Part shown: in pieces, positions 9,280 to 17,220 of the stretch
Layout: every line of letters begins with the position of its first letter
How positions within the stretch are numbered: position 1 is the first letter of the stretch
Source: Symbiodinium natans
Taxonomy: Eukaryota > Sar > Dinophyceae > Suessiales > Symbiodiniaceae
NCBI GenBank assembly: GCA_905221605.1
Contig: CAJNDS010001139.1
Coordinates: 1-32,465, forward strand
Direction: 5' to 3'
DNA length: 32,465 nucleotides
Program-made: the position numbers and the translations under genes
Notes under the pieces: model-generated
Told to the model about the DNA's origin: nothing
Database searches by the model: none
Seen by the model: the letters and a program-made list of their open reading frames with translations, nothing else

Positions 9280-9535
9280 GGGCGCGGGCGACTCTCCAAA
9301 GCGGAGAGAGAACACCAGGATTACCAGGGGTCCGGAACCTCTAGGCAAAGACTCTACAGGGCGTAGCGGCCTCGAAAAACACGATCCGACAGGCCCCAAC
9401 TACGGGTTAGGTCAGGGCCAGCTGAGCCAACGAGCCAGCTGGGCATGGGCATCAACGTGTTGTCATGATTCACGTGTGTCAAAACACCTGGGATAAAATT
9501 ACCCAGCGCGAGGGCAAGGTCAAGCAGCTGCTGTC

Positions 9536-10192
9536 GAGCGCATTTACATCTTCTCGCCCTCGGTAGAGGTCCATTCTGCCTAACAGCCCGTCAAGGATTA
9601 CATCCGGGACGAGCTCGGGGTCAACACTGACCGGGAGCAGTGCTGGTGGGAGGACTGGGACGAGGGTGCGCTGCGGAAGATCATCGCCGACCAGAAGCGC
9701 ATCACCCAGAAGGGCAAGGAGCTGGGCCTGAAAAAACTGTACTCGGTTTTGGTGGTGCTCGACGATCACGCGGATAACCCCGCCGTGCACAGAAAGACGG
9801 GTGATGGGGTCCTGGACACACTATTCATTCGGGGCCGACATTTCTGCATAAATACATGGGTGAGCACACAGAAATTGCGTCTTATGAGCTCCGCCGTGCG
9901 GGTCAACGTGATGTTCTACTGCGTCTTCCGGCTGCGAAATCAGCTCGAGTTGGATGCGTTGGTGGAGGAACTCTCGGCCATGCTGCCGAAGGAAACCCTG
10001 TACTCGATGTACGAAGAGGCCACGAGGGAGCCCTACAGCTTCTGGTTTGTGAATCTGCGAGCCCCGAAGGAAGACATGTTTTGGGTGAGATTCGACCGTA
10101 AGTTTGTGCTAAATGGGGACGATCCTGAGCCAGATAGTGGGCAAGCTGCTAGGGGGAGAGCCCCTGTGCGAGAGCGAGTGCAGCAACATTAG
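9536..10192 (+). pseudogene. DNA-packaging ATPase (FtsK/HerA-type, A32-like), N-truncated
   Basis: The remnant matches the C-terminal two thirds of the genome-packaging ATPase of Polinton-like viruses, virophages and relatives. These pump DNA into the capsid. Visible in order: ERIYIFSPSV (strand preceding a usual substrate loop), then a premature TAA at 9581, a Trp/Glu-rich helix, the Walker B strand SVLVVLDDHAD (about 9744-9776), then LFIRGRHFCINTWVSTQKLR, which corresponds to the arginine-finger/sensor region of this family, and a final FDRKFVLNGD strand. No Walker A motif is present upstream; the frame is lost before 9536, so the protein cannot hydrolyse ATP. The true coding end is probably near 10130, as the last ~20 residues look out of frame. 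It is the first identifiable gene of the relic, followed directly by the penton-like gene. Confidence 0.85.
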
Positions 10193-10290
10193 GTGCTGCA
10201 GCAGCACGCAGGGCATCTACGACCCGAGCCGGAATTGGCCCCCACCAGACAGGACCCGGCAGGTCTCCGACGAGTCCACCGCGGGACCTT
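10113..10290 (+). CDS. Short ORF start MGTILS, possibly 5' end of next gene
   Basis: An ATG at 10113 opens a frame reading MGTILSQIVGKLLGG and then a Cys-rich stretch. The Met-Gly-x-x-x-Ser start is compatible with N-myristoylation. The frame turns low-information after about 10290, where the neighbouring frame becomes protein-like. It could therefore be the true N-terminus of the penton-like gene separated from it by a frameshift, or a separate small overlapping ORF. Confidence 0.3.
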
Positions 10291-10882
10291 CCTGTACTGG
10301 GAAGACACGGTCGCCGGCACCCTCCACTACGCCGAGCTCCCGGTGGGAGCCTACACTGGCCCGCAGCTGGCGGCCTGGATCAGCAGCAACTTCGCGGCGG
10401 CCACGTACACGGCCGAAACAAATGAGCTGGACGTTAGCTGGGATGGTGTGCGCCTGATCCTGAACGACGCCGAGCTCCGGCAGCGCTTCCCGGGCACGGG
10501 ATCCTACCCTCCGGGCGCCTCGCCCAGCAAGCCCCTCAGCATCAACCACCTCCTCGGGCCCAGCTACATCACGGGCTCTGTGCAGCGTTTTGTTTTCGTC
10601 ACTATGAATCCGTTCTCAGAGCTGTACTTGCGCTGCCCTTCGTTGGCCAACGGGGAAACCACGGTCGGCCCGCTGGGGCACGACATTCTCTGCAAAATCG
10701 TGGTGTCGAAGGGTGTGGGGCATGTGATGGAGACCGAGACGTCGGAGGAGCACTGGGTGAACCTACACGGGCCTATCACGCTGAGGCATTTGCGGTTCAA
10801 ACTGACGGACTACCAGGGCAATGTGGTGGACACCAGAGACACCAGCGTGTCCTTCCTGATCTTCTTGGACACTGAACGATAA
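10193..10882 (+). CDS. Penton/minor-capsid-like protein of Polinton-like relic
   Basis: The frame is open for 229 codons to a TAA at 10880; the protein-like part starts near residue 31 (GTFLYWEDTVAGTLHYAELP). No ATG lies near, so the start is not fixed. Features: a strand-turn opening with AYTGPQLAAWISSNF, a pattern (y-t-x-x-q-L-a) that opens penton/minor capsid proteins of adinto- and Polinton-like viruses; alternating strands through SWDGVRLILND; a loop; and a C-terminal half ending with GPITLRHLRFKLTDYQGNVV and SFLIFLDTE, the typical last strands of that capsid protein. The position right after the packaging ATPase agrees. Assignment rests on pattern and context; no search was run. Confidence 0.65.
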   Translation: MLQQHAGHLRPEPELAPTRQDPAGLRRVHRGTFLYWEDTVAGTLHYAELPVGAYTGPQLAAWISSNFAAATYTAETNELDVSWDGVRLILNDAELRQRFPGTGSYPPGASPSKPLSINHLLGPSYITGSVQRFVFVTMNPFSELYLRCPSLANGETTVGPLGHDILCKIVVSKGVGHVMETETSEEHWVNLHGPITLRHLRFKLTDYQGNVVDTRDTSVSFLIFLDTER

Positions 10883-10884
10883 AA

Positions 10885-11300
10885 ATGTTTAATAGATTAA
10901 TTGGCTGAGGAAGATGCACCCGCTCCTGTGGCCGCCGAGCCTGCCGTGGGCGAGCCTCGCGTGGCCCCCAGCCCGCCCAGCCGGCGAAGCCTGTGGCCGA
11001 ACCCCCTGCGCAGCCGGTCCCTGAGCCGACCAAGGCTCCTCAACAAGCGCCGCAGCCCAAAAGGCGAGGCCGACCCCCGGGCTCGAAGAACAAGCCGAAG
11101 CCGCCCCCGACGGTGGCCGTGGCGGAGCTTCCTAAGCCTCCTCAACCGGTTGAGCCGCCACAGCCCCAAGAGGCGCAGCAGCAAGAGCCCCCGCAACAGC
11201 CCGTCCGCATGACGCCCTCGGAGGCCCGCCAGGCCCGGCAGCTCTCCCGCGCCGACGCTTCCACGAGCTCCTCATGGCCAACACAATGGATCTCTGATCC
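10885..11300 (+). pseudogene. AT-hook, Pro/Gln-rich protein of the viral relic
   Basis: An ATG (MFNRLI) lies two bases after the penton-like stop. Coding then appears in two frames: LAEEDAPAPVAAEPAVGEPR near 10908-10970, and from about 10975 PAKPVAEPPAQPVPEPTKAP leading to KRRGRPPGSKNKPKPPP at about 11060-11110. R-G-R-P flanked by basic and Pro residues is a classic AT-hook, which binds the minor groove of AT-rich DNA. The rest is Pro/Gln-rich and ends MTPSEARQARQL. A small DNA-binding late protein between penton and minor virion genes would suit condensation of packaged DNA; that role is inference. At least one frameshift makes it non-functional as it stands. Confidence 0.5.
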
Positions 11301-11305
11301 TCTAA

Positions 11306-11433
11306 ATGACGCGCTACCCGGAGTGGCGCAACGAGGCCGCGATGCTGTGGGCCTTTCACAAGCAGTACCCCAGCTACAATCTGACGCCGCTGCTCTACAA
11401 GCGGCAACAGCAGTTGATCGATGCTCGGGCCTT
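11306..11433 (+). pseudogene. Small viral-relic ORF, 5' part (split by LINE)
   Basis: An ATG at 11306 opens 43 codons (MTRYPEWRNEAAMLWAFHKQ, then YPSYNLTPLLYKRQQQLIDA) up to the target duplication of the LINE. The reading frame resumes exactly at the other side of the insertion (14449), so the two parts belong to one gene of about 110 codons. It is a helical, basic, Trp-containing protein. No family recognised. Order in the relic (between AT-hook protein and MCP) suggests a virion or assembly protein, by context only. Confidence 0.6.
11423..11433 (+). repeat. Target-site duplication of LINE (left)
   Basis: GCTCGGGCCTT here is repeated at 14438-14448 at the other side of the LINE, an 11-bp duplication typical of target-primed reverse transcription. 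Confidence 0.85.
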
Positions 11434-11585
11434 TCTTTCTTTCGGACGCACTGTGAGTCACAGTTAGCGATAGTCTGAGCAGGTCGTATTGACCCGGCAG
11501 TTCGGGACTGCAACCTTAGGCTCTCAACAGGAAAACGGCCCCGCGGCGTACCGCAAAGCAAGCCTGCAGCAAAACAGGACAAGGA

Positions 11586-12525
11586 CTAGGCCCTAACGAA
11601 CCAACACAGGTAACTATTCCTACAAATGGTGGAAACATCACTCGGCTGGACTTTGCAAGCAGTCAGACCGTCGTCAGTGTAGCTAGAATCGCAAAGCAAC
11701 TCATCAGAGACGCAGGATTCCATCCCTGTTGCACTCACCGCATGGTCAGAAAGCAGCATCGCCCGATAATGGCCTGCACTTGGTGTCTCACCCAGATGGA
11801 TAGTGACAGCGACCAGTTTGTATGCCCTATGAAGGATTCCCAGAGCGTCATCACAAAAGACCGGCAGAAGGACGTGACCAAGTCTGATCTTTCGAGTATT
11901 CTTCACGATTCGGGCACCAATTTGAAAACGTAGCAGCTGAAAACACACGAGTGGCGCAGCATTATGTAAGGCATACACATGATCCTGTCTGTGCCAGCCT
12001 TGAATACAGGCCTGAAGGTCCGTGCAGTCCTGTATGTGAAGCCCAACAGGTTGCGTGAGCTCACCCACAACACGAACTGAGCCATCAGGAGAGCGAGCCT
12101 GCCATGAGCCATCCAGCGCCGGCATACGAACCTTGCACAGAAGGAAATTTGCGAACTCAGATGCATCGTGCTGCTGAGAAGGCCGCGACCATCCCCGCAA
12201 AAGAGCACGCCACCCATGAACATGCTGTAGCATAACTGGTGCAAGGGCCTGCAAAAGAGTTTTGATAAAAGGCGCCAGCCCACCAGTCCAAGAATCACTG
12301 AAGCAATGTGCAGCCTCCATATCACCCATGCCTGAAAGGAAAGTGCACGCCCACAAGAGACTGAAGAGCACAGCATGTTGATAGCAGACATTGTGTGGAT
12401 TTAGGAGCACCAAGGAAAGGACTTGTTGTCGAGCATCTTTGACAGCTGCGTGGCTGCAGGGGTACGTCGGATCCTCTCTCGACGGAGCCCCGCCCCCATA
12501 AGCGACATCGATGACGAGCGCACCA
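11586..12525 (-). pseudogene. LINE ORF2 segment 3: ubiquitin-specific-protease-like domain
   Basis: The last part of the LINE coding region, ending in a TAG at 11586. The Cys box is LLNPHNVCYQHAVLFSLLW: the oxyanion-type Asn and catalytic Cys (codon 12384-12386) have USP spacing, N-x-C-Y-x-N/H. It is followed by SQQHDASEFANFLL, the Q-Q-D-A-x-E-F motif of USPs, a core with VCFQLLRFQIG, the His box LGETPSAGHYRAMLL (about 11757-11800) and SYTDDGL in place of the third catalytic Asn/Asp. All USP landmarks are therefore seen in order in about 280 residues. In USPs these residues cleave ubiquitin isopeptide bonds. In a LINE it may process the polyprotein or protect the complex from degradation; this is inference. 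The segment itself is open throughout. Confidence 0.8.
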
Positions 12526-13249
12526 GAAGAAGTAGTGCCTCGAAGAGAGCATTGGCCTGAGGACCTCGCAAAGAGATCTGAATCAGGAAGCCCAGGACGT
12601 CGCCCTCGTAGTTTTCGCTCATGGGCCTCTTGGCATGGAAGCGATGCAAGGTCTCCTCGTTGGCCAGCTTGCTCACCTCCGCCAAAGTGGTCAGCAGGGT
12701 TTGATGCGGAAGCGGTTTGACATCCTGATCCGGGATCTCCTTCTGCTCGTCGTTCTCGTATTGCATGTAATTCCACGCAACTGTCCCATCCTGGCCTGTC
12801 ACCACCCAGCCCATTTGGAGCATGAAATCTCGGGTCTGTTGCTTGGTCACTGCAGTCGCCACTCTTGACTGAAACTCGGTCATGAAACATCTGAAAAGAG
12901 TAAGGCGCAGGGAAGACTTGACCTTGCCCTCCTTTTGCAAGGTCTTCCACTCGGAACTGATGTCCAGCATCGTGGCCAGGATGGATTGCTGAGCCTTGGT
13001 CCTTTGATGGAGCACAAAGCCCCTGTCCAGCCGTATCAATGCCAGATCGTCCTCGTGCCTGAGACTGATGATGGAAACCAGTCTCACCATTTGCTTCATG
13101 TTCGAATCCTCTGAGGATTGGGCCTGTCGTGACCCCTGATCTCGCCGAGACCCCTTTCTTGTATTTGACTTTCCCTGCACGTGACCCTTGCCTTTGCCGT
13201 CTGGCTTGGGGTACTTGCTGGGACGGTCCTTCTCCCCATCCTCCCGCGC
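12525..13249 (-). pseudogene. LINE ORF2 segment 2: basic linker and helical region
   Basis: Third frame of the LINE coding region. It begins with a Lys/Gly/Arg-rich linker (SKYPKPDGKGKGHVQGKSNT) and continues as an evenly composed helical region: MVRLVSIISLRHEDDLALIR, then MLDISSEWKTLQKEGKVKSS, then LTTLAEVSKLANEETLHRFH. I recognise no catalytic motif. Sense is lost close to 12525, where the neighbouring frame leads into the protease domain. It is a linker or accessory region between fingers and protease. Confidence 0.6.
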
Positions 13250-13325
13250 GGGGCAGCAGGTGCCGGAAGAACTCCGTCTCCTGGTCTTCCACATCCATCA
13301 TTCTGTACCACACCTGAATCGCGAG

Positions 13326-14437
13326 CCAGCTGACACGCGAGCAACGCTTGAAAGAGCACAGTGCATGATTTGGCGTGCCTGGATCGGTGCTCGGTAGCCC
13401 CAGCGCACCCGCAGAAGGCACACGGACTCACAAGCTCTGGGCCCCACTTCAACGCGGCGGCAGTGAGCATATCAAGATACCGCTTCCCGATGTCAGCATG
13501 TGTTTTCTTGATATGTTGCTTGTGGTGCCTGGGGTCGCCAATCCATTGTCGACACACAACGCAGTGCTTCAGCAAGTCATCACGCATGGCAGTATCCTGT
13601 GTGAGGCACCCGGTACTCAGTAGTTTTTGCACCTGCTCTGCTCTCTTGTAAAACGGAAGATCCATAGGTGTAGGCACCAGTGCTTCAGATGGCTTTCCAA
13701 TCATAGCATGACACCGACCATTGCTAACATGTCGTATCAGGTTTTGCCATCCATGGAATGTCTTGTGACACATTCTACATACCGGCATGCCGTCAACTCC
13801 AAGAACATCACGAGTCAGATCGGCGGCAACCGCTGCAGCCTCCCTGTTTACCTCGGGGTGTCGATGCCCAATATGAGTTTTTAGAGCCCGCTCATTCGGG
13901 AAGTACTGGCCACAGCGCTGACAGGGCAGGCCTTCCAGCTCCGGAACTTGCACAAGCCTGACATGTGATCTCTGATCCAAAGCCGCTTGAGTGCGTATCA
14001 TCCCACACGCCCATTCAGCCTGTGAAGAAATGTGTTCATCCTGCAACACGATGTGATGCTCACACGTCCGTACTGCATGTAGTCTGTTCACAAAAGCAAC
14101 ACTCAGCTTCAACAGAAGATCCATGGGGTCCCGTAGGCCCAATCTTGTTTGTAGTGATGTCGTAGTTTCACCCGTTAGGTGTCGTGGAGACCTGGCAATA
14201 GCACGCCAGTGTGTTGCAACCACTCCCCTGAGCCTGGCAGTTGATGCTGGTGTTACGCCAACCGTCACTAATGAATATGTCAGCGAGGTCCAGATGCATG
14301 TGAGCCACATACGAACACGGGTAGCCAAGGTCAAAACGCGTCTGTGCAGAAACTTCTTGAGTCTAGTGTAGTTATCCTTGGCAACAGCAAGACGCCTCTG
14401 AAAGGTGAGATCCTCGAAGTTCGAATAGCTCAAGACG
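13326..14437 (-). pseudogene. LINE ORF2 segment 1: RT C-terminus and C2H2-type fingers
   Basis: The frame enters within the RT thumb/C-terminal region (SYSNFEDLTFQRRLAVAKDN, then VATHWRAIARSPRHLTGETT), a stretch I associate with LINE ORF2 proteins by context. Fingers follow at about residues 181-203 (PCQRCGQYFPNERALKTHIG, C-x2-C-x12-H-x4-H), 228-252 (C-x2-C-x12-H, closing Cys), 302-323 (C-x2-C, then a His cluster) and 349-368 (C-x2-C, H-x3-C). These presumably bind nucleic acid during target-primed reverse transcription. Coding sense is lost around 13326 and resumes one frame over near 13319 (IQVWYRMMDVEDQETEFFRH), then a third frame from about 13249. The YxDD core and endonuclease are absent through truncation. 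Confidence 0.75.
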
Positions 14438-14448
14438 GCTCGGGCCTT
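14438..14448 (+). repeat. Target-site duplication of LINE (right)
   Basis: GCTCGGGCCTT, identical to 11423-11433. It marks the 5' end of the truncated LINE. Confidence 0.85.
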
Positions 14449-14653
14449 CAACGAGTGGCTGGCCAACCGGCGGCAGCGCCAGGAGGGCGAGGCCTATGCG
14501 GATGATGTGGGGCGTGCAGTCGACGCCGTCAATCGAAAGATCCTCCAGTTGAGGTGGGCCCCCGCCGAGCGAGCGGGCGTGCGCAGAGTTGCACGGGACG
14601 TGGCAGCCGGGCGCAACACCAGCGACTCTGGGGTTTACGGAGGCTTGATGTAA
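14449..14653 (+). pseudogene. Small viral-relic ORF, 3' part
   Basis: Continuation of the ORF begun at 11306. After the duplication the frame reads NEWLANRRQRQEGEAYADDV, then helical basic sequence, and ends SDSGVYGGLM with TAA at 14651-14653. Apart from the LINE insertion I see no other break in this gene. The next relic ORF starts two bases later (ATG 14656), a tight spacing typical of compact viral genomes. Confidence 0.6.
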
Positions 14654-14655
14654 AC

Positions 14656-15246
14656 ATGGAGGAGCGACGTGCGCACGGCTTCCGCGTCAGACACTCCTAC
14701 GGGCAAGTATTGGGCCACATCGCCGAGGGCGAGCCCCTGCCCATCAATCTCCCGAACCGCAACGCATCTATCCTGACTTCCAGTCACTTCTGGCTTCAGG
14801 ACTACCCCGAGAGCACGGAGCCCGAACCTGCCCCGCTGCCCCACACAACCGTAGACCCCGCAGCGGCGTACGAAGATGCAAATGAAGGGTACGATGGCGT
14901 GCCCTTCCCGAGAAGGGACTTCCGCCCGCGGCCCTTCGACCTGGACAGCGAATCAGACTTTGGGGCCGTGGACCCTGGCCAGGCGCTGCGCAACGACGGG
15001 CTGAACCCGCCGCCGGCGCCGGGCTTCCTGGGCCGCCTGCAGCAGGCCGAGGCCGCGGCAGAAGCTGCTGCGGGACTGGCGGGCTCCGTCTCTCCATTGC
15101 GGGGCACGGTCAGCGCCCCCGCCGCACGAAGCAGCTCCGCCGCAAATCATCGGCCGGCCTTTGGAAATGGAGCCGCTTTTGGAGCGCGGGGCAGCGAGCC
15201 CAGGAGGTGGAGAGGGCGGCAGCCCGAGACATCGAGCAGTTCATAA
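14656..15246 (+). CDS. Unassigned virion-type ORF of the relic
   Basis: 196 codons from ATG 14656. The N-terminus is evenly composed and looks conserved in style (MEERRAHGFRVRHSYGQVLG, then INLPNRNASILTSSHFWLQD), followed by an acidic Pro/Asp/Glu region and an Ala-rich end where the frame turns into low-information sequence after about 15150. The neighbouring frame from about 15200 is better from there, so the original protein probably continued into it after a frameshift. I do not recognise a family. The position just before the MCP suggests a minor virion component (inference). Confidence 0.5.
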   Translation: MEERRAHGFRVRHSYGQVLGHIAEGEPLPINLPNRNASILTSSHFWLQDYPESTEPEPAPLPHTTVDPAAAYEDANEGYDGVPFPRRDFRPRPFDLDSESDFGAVDPGQALRNDGLNPPPAPGFLGRLQQAEAAAEAAAGLAGSVSPLRGTVSAPAARSSSAANHRPAFGNGAAFGARGSEPRRWRGRQPETSSSS

Positions 15247-15683
15247 GCAAGCAGGCCGAGGTCGAGGCCACGGAAGGTTTTGCTTCCACGGCGGAGGCTG
15301 CGGGGGCTGCAGAAGCGGCGGCGGCAGTGGAGGGCCCAAGTGCACTGGCCCTGTTCGGGGGCCTGGCTGTGGCAGGCGGGGCGGTCGGACTTGTGGGCAC
15401 CGCATGGGCACTGCACGGCGGCATGGTGGCGGAGCACCTTTGGGGTGGGGCGGCGGTGGCGGCACCAACACGGACGCTTCCCCGGCCCAGCTCGGCCCCA
15501 GACATCCAAACCCTGAATACAGCAAGTTGGAGCCGCGGCCCAGCCGCCCCCCCAAGTGCAGGCTCGTCTCGCGAGGCCCACGCGTTTCCCCACGGGCTTG
15601 AACCCCGCTCCCTTGGCGGCGAGTCCTCCAGGCGCTTCGCAGCGCGAGCGAGCCGGAGGCCGCATGAATCTTTCGAAAACAGT
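15207..15683 (+). pseudogene. Ala-rich ORF with membrane segment (likely continuation)
   Basis: The open frame has no ATG at its start; it reads RDIEQFISKQAEVEATEGFA, then an Ala/Glu helix, then a hydrophobic segment ALALFGGLAVAGGAVGLVGT long enough to cross a membrane. It may be the C-terminal part of the protein begun at 14656, joined by a lost frameshift; small membrane-active virion proteins with a similar Ala-rich helix plus one transmembrane segment occur in Polinton-like viruses. After about 15460 composition becomes Pro/Ser/Arg-rich. The end shown is where the MCP leader region begins and is not certain. Confidence 0.4.
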
Positions 15684-15708
15684 ATGGAGCAGGTAACTGC
15701 TGCCGTCA

Positions 15709-16093
15709 ATGATAAGCTGGTTCACAAGCCTCGATTACAAGCTTCAGTCGAGCAACGTCAATTACGTGCAGAGTCGAACGGCCACACTGCAGCTCGCCTT
15801 GCCGGACCCCAGCTGCCTCATCGACCGGATCAAGGTCTTTTGTGGGGGGACTTGCACAGAGGACATCAGCCACTACAACCGCTGCTAGCCTCCTGAAGAA
15901 CAAGGAGTGGTGGCTGAACCGGCACATCCAGGGCTTCCTGGGGCCACGCCGCACCCATCCCGGCCTCGGGCTCCCGGACAATGTTCATGAGCCCGCATTT
16001 AATCGGGATCCTGAACTGCGTCAAAATGCTCCCGCCCAAACTCAACCTCGTCCTTCAAATCACCTTCTGCAACCCCACGGATGGGGCCCGCAA
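15709..16093 (+). pseudogene. Major capsid protein (DJR), N-terminal part, split by copia
   Basis: Coding runs through three frames. From ATG 15709: MISWFTSLDYKLQSSNVNYV, then strands LPDPSCLIDRIKVF and EDISHYNRC, stopped at 15886. Then, one frame over, SLLKNKEWWLNRHIQGFLGP. Then from about 15975 SPHLIGILNCVKMLPPKLNL, VLQITFCNPTDGA, up to the insertion. The order hairpin-strand, Lys/Trp helix, then P-L/H-L-x-G-x-x-x-x-x-K-x-LPP-x-L-x-L-x-x-x-x is how double-jelly-roll MCPs of adinto/Polinton-like viruses run; the LLPP motif is especially telling. Two frameshifts predate or accompany decay. The frame is continued exactly at 24513. Family assignment is from motif memory, unsearched. Confidence 0.7.
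16089..16093 (+). repeat. 5-bp target duplication CGCAA (left)
   Basis: CGCAA directly before the left LTR, repeated at 24513-24517 directly after the right LTR. Five base pairs is the normal duplication size for Ty1/copia integrases. Confidence 0.9.
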
Positions 16094-16427
16094 TGTAAAA
16101 GTTTCTAAACAGCACAAACCCAACTTACACACAGCTTCGCACTTGCACAGCACTTTCTCGGTCACACAAAGCGACGTGCAGTTGTCCTGCCTTCTTAGTG
16201 CTTTCTCAGCTCTCTTGACCTTGAGCCAAGAGTCAAAAGTAAAACTGGAAAAACCCAGTTGACGCCACCTACGCAAGCTCACTTCTCCTACAAAACAAAA
16301 TCTCAAGGAAAAACATGCTCGACTGTTCAGGGAAGACCTGTACGTCCCGGACATACAGTAAGCACGTCAAACATGCGCCTTGACCAAAAAGGCATCCCGC
16401 AGACGTGTCTATACACAGATTTTCACA
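16094..16427 (-). repeat. 3' LTR of copia element
   Basis: 334 bp, sense TGTGAAAATC...CTTTTACA. It appears identical to 24179-24512. In the sense direction it contains GTGTATAGAC about 12 bp in and, at 16379-16393, GCCTTTTTGGTCAAG, which resembles the dinoflagellate spliced leader. Confidence 0.95.
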
Positions 16428-16436
16428 CCCCCTTTC
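16428..16436 (-). other. Polypurine tract
   Basis: On the sense strand GAAAGGGGG directly precedes the 3' LTR (TGTG...). This is the expected position and composition of the plus-strand primer of an LTR retrotransposon. Confidence 0.8.
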
Positions 16437-16488
16437 GGGATGATCTTTTTGTCTCACCTCACTCTCAGATGACGACATCCTCAGATGA

Positions 16489-17220
16489 TCACTCCAATCT
16501 CAGAGGTCTGTTCCCTGTCACACATGTCGAACACGGAGTGATGCATGTCGGGTTGGAGGTAACGGCCGCCACATGCTTGCAGTACACACTGTGATATTTG
16601 TCCCCGGACGGGAACACACACAGTTCTGTGTTGCCCGGCTCTGGCTTACAGTTCCCACACTGCCACATAGTTCGCCATGATCCCTCCATGCGATGACACG
16701 TCTGATTGTGATGAAAGATGCCCTGAGACTCTGAAGCAAAGATGCGCTTGTCCACTCTATCCTTGCAGCTTGAACTTGCATGCTTCTCCCTTGCACCAGC
16801 TGCCTTCGGCCTCGCTCTCAACGACGATGCCTCCTTTTTACCATCTGGCTCACGAGGGTTCATCTGTTGACTTCTCTCAGGCATAGAGTTGTTTTGGGCA
16901 CCTTGTGGCTTCATCGTGTGATCATCCAGAGGCGGGTTCTGTGTAGCAGCTCTTTGCTGCCCATAGCTCATCCGGAAAAACAATGCCCACGCACAACAGC
17001 ATGTCATGATCAGCGTACCAACCAAGATGCCGTTGACAAAGCACCCGATGATGATGATCCATACTGGATCCCAAGTCGGACTAGCAAACATCTGTACAAG
17101 CTCGCCGCCCATGAAGGTGGTTCCCCAAAGCTCTACTGGCCTCGCAGTCTCCACTCCAGAGCTCATCAACGCAAGAATGGCCACTGAAATCGCCACTCTC
17201 ATCAAAGGCTGTGCAACCAT
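16489..17220 (-). CDS. Env-like ORF of copia element: signal peptide, TM, His/Cys repeats
   Basis: 243 codons from a clear ATG, 144 nt after the pol stop and before the 3' LTR, the place where env-like genes sit in some LTR elements. Residues 1-26 form a signal-peptide-like start (MVAQPLMRVAISVAILALMS, cleavage plausible after VETA). Residues ~53-82 are a strong transmembrane segment (WIIIIGCFVNGILVGTLIMT, then CCCAWALFF). After a polar, basic linker come two related modules at about 165-198 and 206-240: F/V-x-S/P...H-x3-C...C-x2-C (HHNQTCHRM...CGNC and YHSVYCKHV...CSTC), suggesting metal binding. A short luminal or external N-part and longer cytosolic C-part are predicted. No match to a known Env is recognised. 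The frame is intact, suggesting selection or recency. Confidence 0.7.
   Translation of the reverse strand: MVAQPLMRVAISVAILALMSSGVETARPVELWGTTFMGGELVQMFASPTWDPVWIIIIGCFVNGILVGTLIMTCCCAWALFFRMSYGQQRAATQNPPLDDHTMKPQGAQNNSMPERSQQMNPREPDGKKEASSLRARPKAAGAREKHASSSCKDRVDKRIFASESQGIFHHNQTCHRMEGSWRTMWQCGNCKPEPGNTELCVFPSGDKYHSVYCKHVAAVTSNPTCITPCSTCVTGNRPLRLE

Larger units (their letters stand above)
11434..14437 (-). mobile_element. 5'-truncated LINE with zinc-finger and USP domains
   Basis: A 3.0-kb non-LTR retrotransposon in minus orientation. Evidence: 11-bp flanking duplication GCTCGGGCCTT, a short A-rich 3' tail reading GAAAGAAAGA on the sense strand at the left edge, and coding sequence that begins in the thumb region of a reverse transcriptase with no 5' portion, the usual outcome of incomplete reverse transcription. 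It encodes, in order, an RT tail, about four Cys2-His2-type fingers, a basic linker and a ubiquitin-specific-protease-like domain, across three frame breaks. A 3' UTR of about 150 bp follows the last stop. It interrupts a viral-relic ORF. Confidence 0.85.

Noticed and set aside
9479-9790. Minus-strand ORF over the ATPase region
   Set aside because: It is the antisense of the packaging ATPase, whose motifs are clear on +.
10897-11196. Leu/Arg-rich minus-strand ORF
   Set aside because: Antisense of the Pro/Gln/Arg-rich AT-hook gene; composition explained by that.
12540-13421. Single 611-codon minus-strand ORF as one intact protein
   Set aside because: Between about 13240 and 12525 this frame is low-information while the next frame is protein-like; the long ORF spans two frame breaks of the LINE.
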